DNA of 64,000 bases. Origin: Ditylenchus dipsaci (Eukaryota; Nematoda; Chromadorea; Rhabditida; Anguinidae). The notes beneath the pieces were generated by a model, which did no database searches, was not told the origin of the DNA, and saw only the letters and a program-made list of their open reading frames with translations. The stretch spans positions 124,001 through 188,000 of the forward strand of contig SADC01000229.1 in assembly GCA_004194705.1 (NCBI GenBank), given 5' to 3'. The position numbers and the translations under genes were made by a program. This document shows positions 12,101 to 27,100 of the stretch, piece by piece (the first letter of the stretch is position 1; every line of letters starts with the position of its first letter).

Positions 12101-15100
12101 CGTAGAACTGTTCGAGGGTGTATTCCTCTCCCTCAGCCACCTGCAACCTCCTGACTGGACGGACGGAGACACTGGTTTTGAGCACTTCTGAGTCCTGTTT
12201 TCTGCTTTCGTCCTCGCCTTCAGTGTCTTGTACATCCATGGCCAGTGAAAGACCAGCCCCACTGGACAGGCTGTGAACTGAGGTGGTATCTGCTTGTTTG
12301 TTGGATCTGACCGGCTGCTCCTCGCTCTGACTCACACTCATAGCTTCCTGTGCTTGCAGAGCTTTCACCAGAGCTTCCTGCACTCGACCCTCAATTTCCC
12401 TCAACTGGGCATTTAGCTGGTCCATGGCTTCAGCTTCTTCTGGCGAGAGGGAGGAGGGGATCGGCAGATACTAGCGTTTTGACTGGAACTGAGATTCTGT
12501 AAGTGAGAAGAGTAGCCAGGTAATGCTTTGTGCAGGTCATCTGCTGCCAGTTGAAGAACCCGAAGCTGGCTACATGCCTCCATTAGGTCTTGCTGGATGG
12601 GCTGCTGAAAATTAAGCAACCGATTTTTTTTCTCATTAATTTTATTAAGGTTTTTAAATTTTCAATTAATAGTGAAAAGTGAAACAAAAATCACGAGTTC
12701 AAAAAAGTGAATGAGATTAGTAAATATAGAAATATCAGTGTGCTCATATCCGGTCAAATGTAGTAATACTTAGTGAGCTTACTGAAAAGGAAGAGAATTA
12801 AATTTCTCTGCTTCTGGCTGAAAAGTCTCCGCTTTAGTTGAAATCTATCCGCTTTTGTCGAAATTCAATTTAGCTCTAAATGGAGAGATTTCAACAAAAG
12901 TGGAGACTTTCAGCCGAAAGCGGAGATCTTTTAAATTTATCCTACTAAAAATAAGTAACACATACCGTATTTCCTATAATACAGTGCAAGCTCGATATAA
13001 AATAATTCGGCATAGCATAAATCTAGATAAAAATTTTTTCTGAATCCAATAGGATTCAAGTTATACAGAACCTTGAATAACACAATCTCGATATAACATA
13101 ACTTTTTGGCGGTCCCCTGAATTATGTTATATCTAGCGTGCACTGCAGCAAGAAACGCCCATGTTTCAAATCGTGTTTGTGGCATTGTGTTTTTGATCCA
13201 CTTTTTGAATATTCCTTTTAGACAAAAGTACCTGTTATTTTGCAGCCTCTGTTATTTTGCAGCTTCAATTTAGGTGGAAGTATTATCCGAAAGTATTATT
13301 TCAAAAAATACTCCAAACCACGATGCCACAAAATGATTTTCTAAATCAAGGGGGTCGTTCTATTAGAGGAAACGGCTAAATTACACTATACTGCCTAGTG
13401 CAAAAACTTTTCGACGTTTTAGCTTCTGAAACGAGCCAAAAAGGTGTTTTAAAGGCAAAAAGGCATGAAAAAGGGTCTTGGAGTCGAGATGCTCACACCC
13501 ACATACCTTAGACACAAATCAAAAATCAATAAAAATCAATCAATCAATATCAATCAAAATCAATCGATAAAAATAAAAAATCAATAAAAATGTATGCATA
13601 TCAGAGTTCCTTTATGTGTCAAGCCCCAGTCAACAAAATAATGTTCAAATCCTACATGTTTTGGCTTTCAGTACTAGAAACTAGTTTTTACACTAGTTTT
13701 TTAAATCAAATTTCAGTGTTCAGCTCGGAATTCTACACAAGCACGCACCAAAGTTACAAACCGTCTTCGGTTGTCTACGTAGCCTTTCAGGTTAAGTTAC
13801 CATGATCCCCAAGTCAAGAAGACAAAATTTTGGTGAAAAATTCTTTTTTAATGCTCGGTCATGCCCTAAAAACACCCTTTCTGCATATTTCAGAAGCCGA
13901 AACGTCGAAAAAATACGATTTAGGGAGTCTTTAAGCTAAGCGGCATTATGTAATCCCGCCGAAGAAACCTCTCTAAATCCCACTCCCCAAAAGTGAAATT
14001 TAGTACCCAAAATAACTTGATTTCCAATTTTGTAGTCAACCAACACTTTACTTTATTTTGGCACAAAACTTTTTGCCATCGTGCTGCTGTCGTATAGAAC
14101 CGCTTTCAGCATGATCTTGCTTGTCTGACTACACATTCTTTTCTATTACAGACCTTCAACATCGGTTTATAAAACTCTTTCAGAAGATTGTTGACTTCTT
14201 CAATTTTGTAGAGCACTGTTCTTCTGTCTTTTCTGGTTGCTCTTTTTGTAAACTTTCGAAGATTTTTATAAAAGATACTTTTTGAATATTTCGGGAAGGC
14301 GAATAAATTGGGGTTATGCAATACATTATCGGGCAAAAATATTTAAAAAAGGATAGCTAATCAGTTTATGTTGGGTTTAATCCGGGTACGTAACTAGAGT
14401 TGTTGAAATGACCGGTCATTTTCTAAGGCGCCAAAAAAATACAATTCGGTCATTTCTTGTCAAAAAATGCCATTTGATCACCGAAAAAATATTTTGGCTA
14501 AAAACTTCAAAAATAAAAAAGATTTTGGGTCCCGAAAAAAGTACAAATCTTTTAAAAAGTACAGTTACGTACCGTGGTTTAATCTCACGAAATTTAACAT
14601 TTTATAAACAAAGATGTAGTATTTAGAAGGTTTGGAATTTGGATCGCACTTTTCTTCCGCAAAACTATTAACTGTCCTTATCAAGGATATGTGGGAGGTC
14701 AGCTGCAACCCTATAGCCAATCAATTGAATGCAAATGTCTCAAAAAATCACTGAATAAATGAAGGAGTAATTTTTGACAAGGAAAGGTCCATATGTGGAA
14801 TGTTAAAAGGAGTGTAAGCGACGTCTTTTCACACCCACCACCCTTTAACAAGTGATTCATCCAATCTTATCTCTTGCTTAGCAAGCCATAAACTGAATAA
14901 ATTTTATATAAAAAGAGCAAAGAGAAGAAATGTACAAAAATCAGTATAGAAAGAAAAGAAAGAGCAACTGTTTGCCCTATAAACACACCAACAATAATAA
15001 TGAAGCCTTCTTTGGCGGCAAACCAGCTAGACCAAATAAATCAAATATCTTTTCAAAAGTGATTCACTCAGGATCAGTGTAGGGTAAGCAGGCAACTTTC

Positions 15101-18100
15101 GCCCCAGTACCGCCCTATGGCTCATCAGACCACCGCCCAAGCACCGCCCCACGCGCGAGTGTGATAGATTATCGCCCCGGGCGGAACCGAAGGGTTTTTA
15201 AAGCTGTAGTTATGCTTCGACGCAATTCCTAAGACAAATTCGATCAAAATTTAAAAAACTGAACCTTTTTTGCAAAGTTTGGGACAAATAAAGAGGCTTC
15301 GGGCGCTCCATATCCCGTTCTAGCACTACACTTTGCCTTTGCCCCACTCCGCCCCGACTACTTTTATTCATGCCCCGGTACCAAATCAGGCCACCGCCCC
15401 AGCAAACCTTACATAAAAAGCGGGGTAAACAGGATAAGTACTACTGGATGAAAGACTCTTTTTTCAATAACAGCCATAAAGCATATTTTGTAAAGGTATT
15501 TTTTTCAAAATTTTAAAATCGTAGCCTTGGACTTGAAGCTGCTGAAAAACCACTAATTAAAAGGGCTGGTGTACTGGTGAAATACCGGTAAATGACAGAG
15601 ATCTTAAAATCGGTCATTATAGACACAGATCGGCCCCAAAAAAAGTAGACTACCCAATTCTTTTTGAAAAAGAGCAAAGCCAAAGTCCAGTTAAAAGGAC
15701 CTGAAAAAGCCGAAGAGTATCACTTGCATTTTGCACAAATTCCAGCACAGCCTCACAGCCTTACTAGCAAAAAGAAAAAGAAGAAACAAGATCCAGGTTG
15801 TTTGTTTTAAGTGGACATCACAAGTGTGTCGTCCATCTCACTAACATGCTTTTGAAAAACAAAGCAAAATTGTATTTCTAACTTTGTGGTTTGAATAGCA
15901 GCAAAAAGTAAACTATAGTGTGTGGTGCATAAGCCGATTGGCAAGTGTAATCCTATTAGAATGATAGGGACTGGTGATGTATTTGGATGTATTGGCACCG
16001 ACATTGCAGCGAAAATTCAGTCAAAGGTTTGCTTAGTATACAAATAAATGACAGAAGACATTTGGCTATTGCTGAACCATCAAAAAAGGTTTAAAATAAG
16101 TGAATGAAAAATCAATCGACTGCACAGCTGCAAATTTTTGCTGGGTTGGAGCATCTTTTAGGCAAATATAGACTAATGGCCTTATCACAATTGTAAGTGT
16201 AAATGTTTTTGGTATTGTGAACACCCCTTACATTTACACTTACATTAACTTACCCTTACTTCACAATACGAATGTAAATGTAAATGAAAATTGAATTCAA
16301 GTATTTTCAGAGAATACTAAAAGTGCTTTATTGATGACGAAGAGTTCAATGCTAGTCATAAAAACTTAAAAAATTGGTAGTTGGGTAAAAAAACTGACTT
16401 TGAAAAAAAAGTGAGGATAGGTCAATAATTTTCATTTACATTCTTATTGTGAAGGCGTAAGTGTAAATGTTTTCGGTATTGTGAAGACACCTCACATTTA
16501 CACTTACATTTACATTAACACTTACACTTACAATTGTGATAGAGCCATAAGAAATAATATTGGGTAGAATATTTAGAAAGTAAACAGTAAAAAGGCATGT
16601 TTCAGGTGAGGATCGAACTTACGCATTACTCTATGAACTACATTAATGTTTTTGAATTTTCTTATATACTTAAAATACAGAACGCTACATTTTTAAATAG
16701 AATTTTCAAAAAAATTCTAGTCAACAAAAGTCTCTTTTAATACTTCGATACTCGGATGGCCTCTTTGGTGGAATCAACTCAAAATTTCATGCTGATCATT
16801 TTTGTAAATACACCATAGGTGGTTAAATATTTGGAGTACGGGCAAAATCGCTATTTTAAAATTTGCACATTTTTAAAACTTTTGTAAAATGCAAGTCCAT
16901 TTCTACAAGTTATTTAAGCGCTGATTACCACCAATTTACAGCTCATAAGAAAGAGCAGAAAAAGAGCTTTAAACGACATATCGTTTAATCGTTTAAAATT
17001 TATAAATTTAGATTTTCAAACAAAAAACATTCATGTCATTTGTTAAAAATGTAGTAGACACATAAATACTCAAAAAAATGTGTCCCTCCTCCCAAAAATT
17101 TTACTTATAGAACCATGTGAAAAAATAATCAAATATATGTCCCAGGCCCCGGAAAAAGTACGTAATACATTTATTAGTCACAGCTTCGATACGCTGGCAT
17201 GCCCTAATCCTAAATCCTGAGCCTAAACTTGTTGTTCCAAAAGGTAGTTACAGCGATTTTGATAGGATCAGATAATTAGGGTGAGGGTATTCGCTACTAG
17301 CGCCAAAAATCCGTGCAGAATTTCAACGATTAGGTAACGTTTTTGGATTGGCGGGCACCGATTTTGAATGCACGGGCATGCCCCTTCAATACATTAAAAT
17401 ATTCCTCTGAACCTCAGCTTTCTAAAAAGGCTTGCTTTTTAAAACTTTTCAAAGCAAAGCTCGCCTAAATTTGGCACCCATGCAATTATGGTCAAATTAA
17501 CGTTTTTGATAACAATAAGTTATTATCAGATTAGCATACCTAGTAAAAAGTACTAGATGGGTAGCAGTCACTTCACCCACAAATCACATTATAAATCACA
17601 AGCAGCAATGAAAAAAACAAGGGTGTTCTCTGTGTGTCTTATCCCCTTTCTCATCAATTCCTCATAAGGATTGAACGAGAATTAAAAAAGAGCATGGAAA
17701 CAGACTACTACAGCTGCAGTCATGTAGTTGGAGGAGGATCTCCCCTTGAACACCCCAGCAATTCATATGCACCACAAGTCATCCCCACGTCACTCCTCCT
17801 CCTACAAAACTAATAATAATAGTAAGAAAAAGGGAGATGAATATATGTAATAATTGTGGTAGTAGTAGTAGATGTCAGTGTTCCATCTCCACACACAGAC
17901 CAATATAATTTTACCAGCTACTAAGCAAATTTAGGATATCTTCCTTCAACTTTTCTTTAAAAATAACAGAAATATTAGAGACTGACCCATAAAATTCATA
18001 TCATAAAAACATAAAAAGATTTTTTTTTCAAAAAAGTGAGAATGGATGGTCCGAGAAGTAGGAGTTTCTAAAAAAAAGTTGCAAGAGCATCAGGAGAGAA

Positions 18101-21100
18101 AATAAAAAATACATATTTTTGAAAATTCGGGGAGTTTTTCAATCGTACACACGGTTTAAAAACTTCAGAATGATGTAGAGTCAAAACTTGAGATCCTAAG
18201 GATTACGTTCAAGGTTATTTACTTTAATTTTGGGCCAGTATATTATAAATTCGGCTTCCTTAGATCTTCGACCCGTTTTTTCTTGTGGCTTTTTTAACAC
18301 TCACGCCGCGTAACACGAGCGCCGTAACAAAATTTCGAACGTCTCTAAACCAACAGTTTTTTTTTGGGTAATTCATACTCCAATTATGCACTCGACGTGC
18401 ATGAATCGCTGTTACACGATTTGGTTTAAATTAAATTTTACGCTTTTTTCAAATGAAACTTTTGTGGCATTATGTTTTTTATGAAGTTTTTCTGACAACT
18501 TTTCAGAAGTTGATTTCTCATATTGTAGCTTACAATCTTGGCTACAAAATGATACGTCAACTTTTGAAGAATTGTCAAAAATTTATAGAAAAAATACAGT
18601 GCCGCAAAAATTTCATTCGAAAAAAACCTGACGTATTATGACACAACCTAATATTTAAAAATTAAAAAAATCTTAGTATTGAGACGTTTGAAATTTTGTT
18701 ACATAGCTGAATGGAGCTAAGAGAAAAAGGTCGAAAAATGGGGTCAAAAAGCTGAGGTAACAACTGGTGGTCCAGAACTACAAAAAGCTTTTAAATTACC
18801 AAAGTTCATAGCAGGAGCAGAATAAAAACTGATTTCCCCTATGAAATTCAATAGCACACATCAATAAACAGTGCCGCCATCGTTTTCCTTGGATTTGGTG
18901 GGCTCCCGCATCTTGCCTTTCCTTTTATATTCCAATTTCCTTCCCCCAGTCACAAAATTGGGGAAGACAAGAAATAGGAAGAAGAGACAAGGAATAGATT
19001 GAATTAAACCACTTATTCATACAGCTTTATTAGCAGTCATGGCCAGGAAGCAATAACGCTCTCTGGGGAAGCAGTCGAAAATCGGGTACACTCCAAAATG
19101 AGCTTGACCATGAGATTATTTTGGCTGGTCAACCCCCACTTTACTGTCCATTCCAAATGATTGGGCAATAAAAATAAGTATGCACCGAAACACATTTACA
19201 AAGTAAATTTTAATTCTTGGCAAGTTTCCAAAAAGATATTTTTTAATTTTTTTTTGAACGACATCAAAAAAGTACAAATCACAAAGCACAATTTCTTTAG
19301 GGTAAGGTTGACTGTACACCGAAATATAAGCGCCAATTTGGTAAGAAGTAGGGTTGGCCTCCTTCCCCCCCCCCCGCTTTTTGGGGTGCGGGGGGGGGGA
19401 GATTAGACTAAAAAAATTTGCGGGGGGGAGAAGGCCAACCCTAGTAAGAAGTCGTTTTGGTAAGAAAATTTTCGTGCTGTTACCAAAAAATTACTTACCG
19501 AAATAACCGAGTATTAAAATCTCTTACCAAAATACCGTTTTTCGTGCTGTCACCAAAAAATTTCTTACCGGAACAATTCTCACTAAAAATTTTCTTACCA
19601 AAACGATTTCTTACCGAATTGGCGCTTATATTTCCGTGTACAGCCGTAAGGTTAGGGAAGGTTTTTTTAGCGACATAATCTTGTAATTTTGCCGCAAATA
19701 ATCTATGGTTCGATTCTGTTCATCAAGCAACGAGTTTTTAGCGATTGTTTTTCTATCTTGTCAACGTTTCTACCGATATTGAAGGACTATGCTCACGGTG
19801 GTCTGGTGGTCCTCCGCCAATTTAATTTTTCTCTTAATCATTGATCTTCTGTTCGGAGCTTTTAACTTGGTTTCTAACAAAACAAGGTCTAGAATTTAAT
19901 TTTAGGTTTAGCTTTGTTTAAAACTTAATAAAAAAAATTCCTTCGATTAGGAAAAATTTTCGAATTGACGGGAGACCACCAGACTACCGTGAACATGGTC
20001 CTTTAAAAGCGAAGCAGAGTAAGCCCATAAAAAGTTCCTGGTTGTTTTCAGAATCGAGCCATAGACGCTACTGTTTGTTTGACGCTACTGTCATATACCC
20101 CCCCCCCCTAATAATTTTTCAGGTACCCCAAAAAGCATAATTTTTTTTGGAAAATTGGTGAAATTATTACGTGTTGTCCCTGAGCCTAATGACTAAGGCC
20201 CAAGGCCTAAGGGCTAAGTCTAATTCCTAAGCCTAAAAATTATTGGGGGGGGTATATTACAGTAGCGCCGATTATTTGCTGCAAAATTCAGATAAGTCAT
20301 TTCAAAATCCTTGGTTGCTGAGATATGAAAAATGACAGATCATATCTCAGTGACCGAAATTTAAAAAAATTGTTAGAATCCCTGAAAAAAAAACCCAGCG
20401 AGATATCTTAGAATAGGCTTTTTTGTCCAAAAAAAACACTTTTAGAAAAGTAAAATTTTTTTGGAAACAACCGTCACAAACTGTCTTTTCTTGCGCAGGA
20501 TGGGAACTGAACTTATGTCAATAAAAAAGCAATGGAATGCAAAACCAGTAAGCCATTGAATGGATTTGTGCCACAGAACAAACAGTAAGCAGAAAATAGA
20601 CTTTGCAAATCTCAAAGCCAAAGTGACTCACAATGATGGGCACCAAAGAGTTTATTGCAGCTAGCTGACCCTGGTCCACCTCTTTCAATGTGTCCAATTG
20701 AGTGGAAAGGCCTTGGAGGAATATGGAGGAGGAATGCAGTCCGTCAAGGAAAGTCTGCCTTTTGAATTGCGTTGCCTGCAAATGTTGCTCTTGTTCCTCC
20801 AGTTCTGAATCAATCTAAAAAAGTGACGGCGAATCAATTAAATTTTCACAAAATTAGCCCTAAAGTTTTTGACAACAAATCAGTAAAATAAATTTGAGTC
20901 AAAATTGAGGCAAGAAACATTTACCTTGTGGACAATTTCTATCAAATCATCTAATCTGGCAAGTGCGTCATGAGTTTCCAACTCCATACGCCCTACAAGG
21001 TAACATAGAATTAAAATGTTAAAAAGGGAGGTGATCGCATAGCACATACCACCCTCAGCCACTTTCTTTCCAATTGCCAATAATTCATCCAATTTGGTTT

Positions 21101-24100
21101 GTTTTCGCCCACCCATTCGTTTAGATCCTAAATATTTCAAATTTTTATGGCAAGACCAGAGTGCACTAATCGTAAATCGAAAAATTAGGATTTATGTCTC
21201 GAAAAGCAGGTATTAGATCAAAATCAGTTTTAACATCACCCCAAGCGAAAAGTTTTTAAAAAGTTTTCAGTTTCGCCCCAAATTGTACTTTTTCGGTCAA
21301 ATTTATTTTTTTCTAAATTTTGAGGTCGCAACCCTGGCTTATTACCATGAGTCTAAAATACACGAAAATAGCTTATACTAGCTGAATATTCAAACAAAAA
21401 ATTAAAAAGAAGGGCAATTTAAAAGTAGACTAAAAACCATGATAAAACCCATATCATGGTTTTTCGGCAACTTTGATTGGCCCAAATACCGGCAGCACTT
21501 TGTTAAATGACTTCGGTGTGCTCTACAAGTATTTGCAAAAAAAATCTCTTAATGAGGTCTTCGAAAGGGGCTAGGACACTTCGAGCTGGACAGTTCGAGC
21601 TGATTTTATAAAGGACACTTGGAGCTGGACAGTTCGGGCTGGTTTTGAGGATTTTGACTTTTTTAGATCTTCTACCTGCCTGCCTTCGGCAGGCAACCTA
21701 ATTCAATAGGAAGCCCCTTTGGAGGTACATGGTCCGGGATAAGGACTGACCCTTTGGGGTACATGGTCCGGGATAAGGACTGACCCTTTGGGGGTACATG
21801 GTCCGAAATAAGGGCTGACCCTTTATGGGGATGTCGGGGATTCGGCGGGGACGTTTCGGCTCCATCTTTTCGGCTTTTGGAACGTGCTTCGAGATCGTAG
21901 TCTGATGGATGTATGCGAATATATGAAAACGCTTATATTCGCGAAACGTCTATATGCCGATAGAAACACGTTCGCCAAAATAATCTACTCTATACACAAA
22001 CGCTGTTTAAGACAGCTATTTTCAAAAATTTAACTAAATTTAAAAAAATCAGCTCGAACTGTCCAGCTCCAAGTTTCCTTTATAAAATCAGCTCGAACTG
22101 TCCAGCTCGAAGTGTCCCCAGCTCGAAGTGTCGTTTTACCTCTTCGAAAAATAACACCACATGAGGTTTCCTGGTAAGCCAAAAATATTTATAATATTTT
22201 GAAGTACCAACCTTTAATCTTGACTCCCATTCCTGTAGATTAGTGACAGGAAACTGGTTGAAATCCAAATACTGTTTGGCATTGCGGAAATCAGTCAACA
22301 AAGATCTGGCATTGGCTGCCAAACTAGCACTAGTACCTTCTCCTACAGTTGCTTCATTGGTCATTAAAACTGGTAGATCGTGTGAGTCAAGTCTGGGCAA
22401 AGTAGTTCTAGCGGTTTGCTGTTGACTATCGGCTCCCCCATTTGGGCTTCTTCTGCTATAATTGTGTGTGGAGAACTTTTGGCGGATTTCCAAGATACAG
22501 GGTCCTCTTCTTCTGGTGCAAAGGTTGTGCTGCAGTAATTTTTTGCCACAGGGCTGCCACCTGACCCACTTCTTGTGTCACTTTTTTGCGTAACTCTTCA
22601 TCTTCTATGGGGTTTTCATAACTATGTTGTCCAACTATTTTTAAAGCTTTGGTGTCAAATTTATCTTTGAGTGGACGGAGTTTTTCCATCTTCTTGTTGA
22701 GTTCTGCGCCATCCAAGTCCGGGATGGCTGCAATAGCTTCTAGTTTGGAGCGGAGTTCGTGAGCAATTTCCTCAAATTTGGTTAATTGAGCTGTTGTGTC
22801 GGCTTTCTCGCTGTCTTCCTCGCTGCCACTAGTCTAAAATTTGACAAAGTGTTTTCTTTAACTTCCTTCAAGACAAAAAATTATTTATTTTTTTGAGAGG
22901 CTTATAAATGGGCAAACCTTTTTCTTGCCGTAAAAATACTTTTATTTGCCGCAGAAATACTTTTTTTTTAATTTTTTTTTTCTTGCTGTAAAGCGATTTT
23001 CACGTCAAAGATAAATATGCGTAATGGCGGAAAAAAGTATTTTAGCGGCTGAAAAAAGTTTTCACCGCAAAAAAATTATTTCTACAGAATAAGCTTTCGC
23101 GGCAAAAAAAGTATTTTTGCCGCAAGAAATAGGGTTGCCCTTCTAATCCCATTATTGACAAACAAGGTTAGACAGGGGCCTTACAGACGCCTAACTTTTT
23201 TCAGAAAACAACCCCTTTTGTAATATTTTTATCATGCGTTTTTATCCTGAAATATGTCTTTGAACACTGCGCCTTTGAATGTGTGTATAAGCTGGTTTCA
23301 AGTGGTTCAAGGGCTTCAGGATTGATGAGGTGGTTCAGGGTGATTTAGGGCACGGCGACAATTCCGCGGGAGACGATTCCGCGAGAGACAATTCCGCGAC
23401 GGATAATTCCGCGACAGATAATTCCGCGACGGATAATTCCGCGGAATTTCAATTTTTGGCGTTCCTGTTGAAAAAAACCAAATTCTGACACCAGATTTGT
23501 GATTAGAATGCTCGACTGCATACCCAGGTGCCTTTAAATCTAAAACTCGTGGTCAAATTTAAAACACCGATTTTTTTCAAAAGTTTTTTTTGTCTGGAGT
23601 GAAATCTGAAATTGGACAATACGTTAAAATTTGAAGAAGGCGAATATGGAATCCACCATGCTGAGCACAATCGGTGTCAGAATTTGGTTTTTTCTCAACA
23701 CGAACGTCAAAAATTGAAATTCCGCGGAATTATCCGTCGCGAAATTATCTGTCGCGGAATTATCCGTCGCGGAATTGTCTCTCGCGGAATCGTCTCCCGC
23801 GGAATTGTCTCTCGCGGAATTGTCGCCGTGCCTGATTTAGGGTGGTCTGGGTTGTTTCAGGTCAGTTCAGGAGATTTGGAGTAGTCTTATGTAGTTTGGG
23901 GTGATTGGGGTTTTTTGTATATTCTGAGCGGTTTGGGCTAAGTTTTGGTGGCTTGAAGTCGTTAAAAAGGGTTTTAGGGTGATATGAGGTGATAAAGTGG
24001 TTTCGGGTATTTTGGGATGTTTATGGGGACGGCTATCAACTCGCGACACTTCCTGACCGAAATTTTGAAACTTTTAGTTAAAAATCGTCAATTTTGACGG

Positions 24101-27100
24101 TGAAAGTTTTTTAAAAGTGATCCGTGCCAAAATCTCTTCCTTAATCCGAATCTGTTGAGATCAGGTTCGAAAAAGTTCAGAAAGCTGAGATATCCTTCAA
24201 AGTAGGCAAGTGGTCCAAATTTTTGTGTGATCTACTCAAAATACCAATATCTGAGCTTTCTGAAATTTTTCAGACCTGATCTCAACGGATTCAGATTCAG
24301 GAAGAGATTTCAGGATCAGGAATCCGTTCCCAAAACTTCCACCGTCAAAATTTTAGATTTTAAACTAAAAGTTTCAAAACTTTGGTCAGAAATTGTCGCT
24401 AGTTGATATTTTACCGGTTATGAGTGGGTTTGGGTTTGTCGAATATCAGGTATTTTTTAGCGGATGATACCTGAACACTAACATGTGTATTCGGTTCAGC
24501 TTTGAAAATTCGAAATTCACTAATAAATTTTTAGATATAAGATAATAAAGATGTAAATTTCTGCTACTCCATGTTCTTTAGTTATTTGGCTAATTTCAAT
24601 TCTTAATTTGCTGAATTCTCGAAAACCGGCTCGAGACGCAATGCTCTACGATAACACAATCGAAAGAGCACACTTAGCTCTATCGATTGCAGAAAGAATG
24701 AGCATAGCACATTGACTGTACAGTAGCTGGATCTGTAGCTAGAGAAAAGTTGAAAAGCAACAAAAAAATAGTGTGACTTACTCAGTCCGGCCGGATTACA
24801 CTTTACCGGGTATGCTTACGCATTTTTCAGGATTAAAAACGACGAAAAACATGTTTTCAGGTGTGAGAAAGCACTTTACAAGAACTTTTTTTTTAAATTG
24901 GCGCCAAGAGATTTTTCAAGAAAATAAGGGCGGTATAGGGAGTGGAGTGGTATTAAAAGGGGCCACTTTCATGACCAAACGTATTAGCAGCGTTTTTTTA
25001 TATGTTTTGACTGTTTTATCATGTTTTTCAACTTGGGCCGTGGCAAAAAGCGACTCAATATGCATTTTTTGATCAAGAGTGCTTCTCGGAATGATGTCTA
25101 AGGTACAGTAGTGACCATAAGTGATGGTCCACCCCAAAATTATTCAGTTAAAAACCCATAACTTTTTTTTGGTTGCGATTTTTGAAGTGAATCAAAAAGC
25201 AACAATCTTTTCCATGATCTTGCGCATTGTTTTAATCTGTTTGATCGGACTTTAGTTTCATTTGAATTATTATTTCAATTATTATCATTGAATTATCATT
25301 TGAATTATTATTCAAACTCGATTTTTGAACACGTTGATTTTTTAATAGAGACAAAAGTGACGGTCCATCTTTGGTTTTGGTGCTGTCTTTAATGTATTTA
25401 TGATCAAATGTAGAACAGTTCCAACGTTTTTTTGTTTAGGAAAAATGGCAAAGCGCAAAAAGTCAACTGAACAAACCAAGTAAACAATTGTTGATGCAAA
25501 AAAGCGTGGCTAAAGCAATCGTCGACTAGCCGTTCTCTTTCAAATTGGGCACAGTACAGTCAACCGCATTGTTAATCGTTTCGAGGAAGAAGGAAGTGTC
25601 TCCAATCGTCAAAGAAGTGGTGATCCCCGAAAAACAAGTGCTCGGGATGACAGAAGGCTGGTAAAAATCGTGAAAGATGACCCGCGCAAGACAGCTACTG
25701 ATGTGAGAATCTACGCAAACAACAATCTCAGTGTGGGAATCACGACCCGCACAGCCAGACTCATTCTCGAGTAAGATTAAAAATTTCTTACTGACCATGC
25801 AAAAAAAAATTTTTAGAAAAGCAAACCTTCCAGCACGCCGTCCATCAAAAAAGCCGCTGATTTCCGAGAAGAATGTGAAGTCTCGCTTGGAATTCGCCCG
25901 TAAGCATTTCGAGTGGTCCGTTGCCGACTTGGGAAGGGTGCTCTGGAGCGTTGAAAGCAAGTACAAGCTTTTATCTTCTAATGGCATTCGCTACGTGAGA
26001 CGTCCGCCGGGTCAAAGGAACAATCCCAAGTATCAAGTGCCAACGGTCAAGCATGGTGGTGGTTCAGTCATGGTCTGGGGTGAGTATTAAAATTTGAACC
26101 ATTACAAGTCTTTGTTTCAGGCTCTTTCTCTCGTGATGGATGGGTCCGCTTCATCGAATTGAAGGAATTTATGAAGGCTGTAAACTACAAGAAGATCCTG
26201 GAGGAGCAAATGTTGCCAGATGCCCGCACCCGCGAAATGAAATGAAACTAAAGTCCGATCAAACAGAGTGAACAATGCGCAAGGTCATGAAGAAAATTTT
26301 TGCTTTTTGATTCAATTCAAAGTAATGGGTTTTTAACTGAATAATTTTGGGTGAACCATCACTTATGGCCACTACTGTAAGTGAGTGCACGCATCTCTAA
26401 CTCCAAGCCCACTGCGCCCCCGAAGGGGGCGCAGGGAAGACATCTCGAAGACACTGGCACCAAATATCTTAGCCGTTCCCGCCAGCTAGATGGTGTTGAA
26501 AGGCTGTTCTCTCGGTTAAATCTTGCAACGAGCAGTCACAAAAAGTTCTGTGTTAAAAACTGATCACACTTAAAGTTTTGCTATAATTCACCAACAATAC
26601 ATTTTTTGATTACATTTGTGTTTTTTTCCGTGCTGCATATTGTTAACGAATAAAAACGCACTGAAAGTTTGCGGTGTTCATGAGAATGATGAAAAATCCG
26701 GTGCGGAACCGGCACCGGTGCGGCACCAAACCGCACCGGCACCGCCGGTGCAGGTGCCGGTGCGGAAAATTCCAGGGGTCGGTGCCGGTGCGGGTGCCGG
26801 TGCGGACATTTTTGGAAGCCGGTGCTGGTGCCGATGCGGAAAATTTTTGGAGCCGGTGCAGGTGCCGGTGCGGATGTTCCGAGATTGACATCATTGCGTA
26901 GAATGCCTTCCCACACCTGAAAACATGTTTTTCGTCGTTTTCAAGCCTGAAAAATGCGTTTAAGATGCTTAAACCCCAATTTTGAGCATACCAGGTAAAG
27001 TGCAATTTAGCCCTCAGTCCAAATCCTATATACTAAAAGAGAGTTGTGTGTAACGGTGTGTGTAACAGTGTGTGTAACGTTGTGTCTTAAAATCGTCGTT

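Larger units (their letters stand above)
24787..27003. mobile_element. Composite inverted-repeat element, host of a Tc1 insertion
   Basis: The left arm contains CACTTTACCGGGTATGC and CGACGAAAAACATGTTTTC; the right arm carries the reverse (GAAAACATGTTTTTCGTCG, ACCAGGTAAAGTG) with a 30-bp indel. Inside are a plus-strand copy of the promoter/signal-peptide/splice-site module (24880-25104, resumed at 26378), the Tc1 element, and a GC-rich tandem block (26690-26880). Confidence 0.5.

Noticed and set aside
25170..25980. 153-codon minus-strand frame across the Tc1 element
   Set aside because: Shadow of the transposase remnant on the opposite strand.
26581..27005. Cys/Arg/His- or Pro/Ala-rich frames
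   Set aside because: Generated by the GGTGCCGGTGCG repeat block; all frames across it are open.
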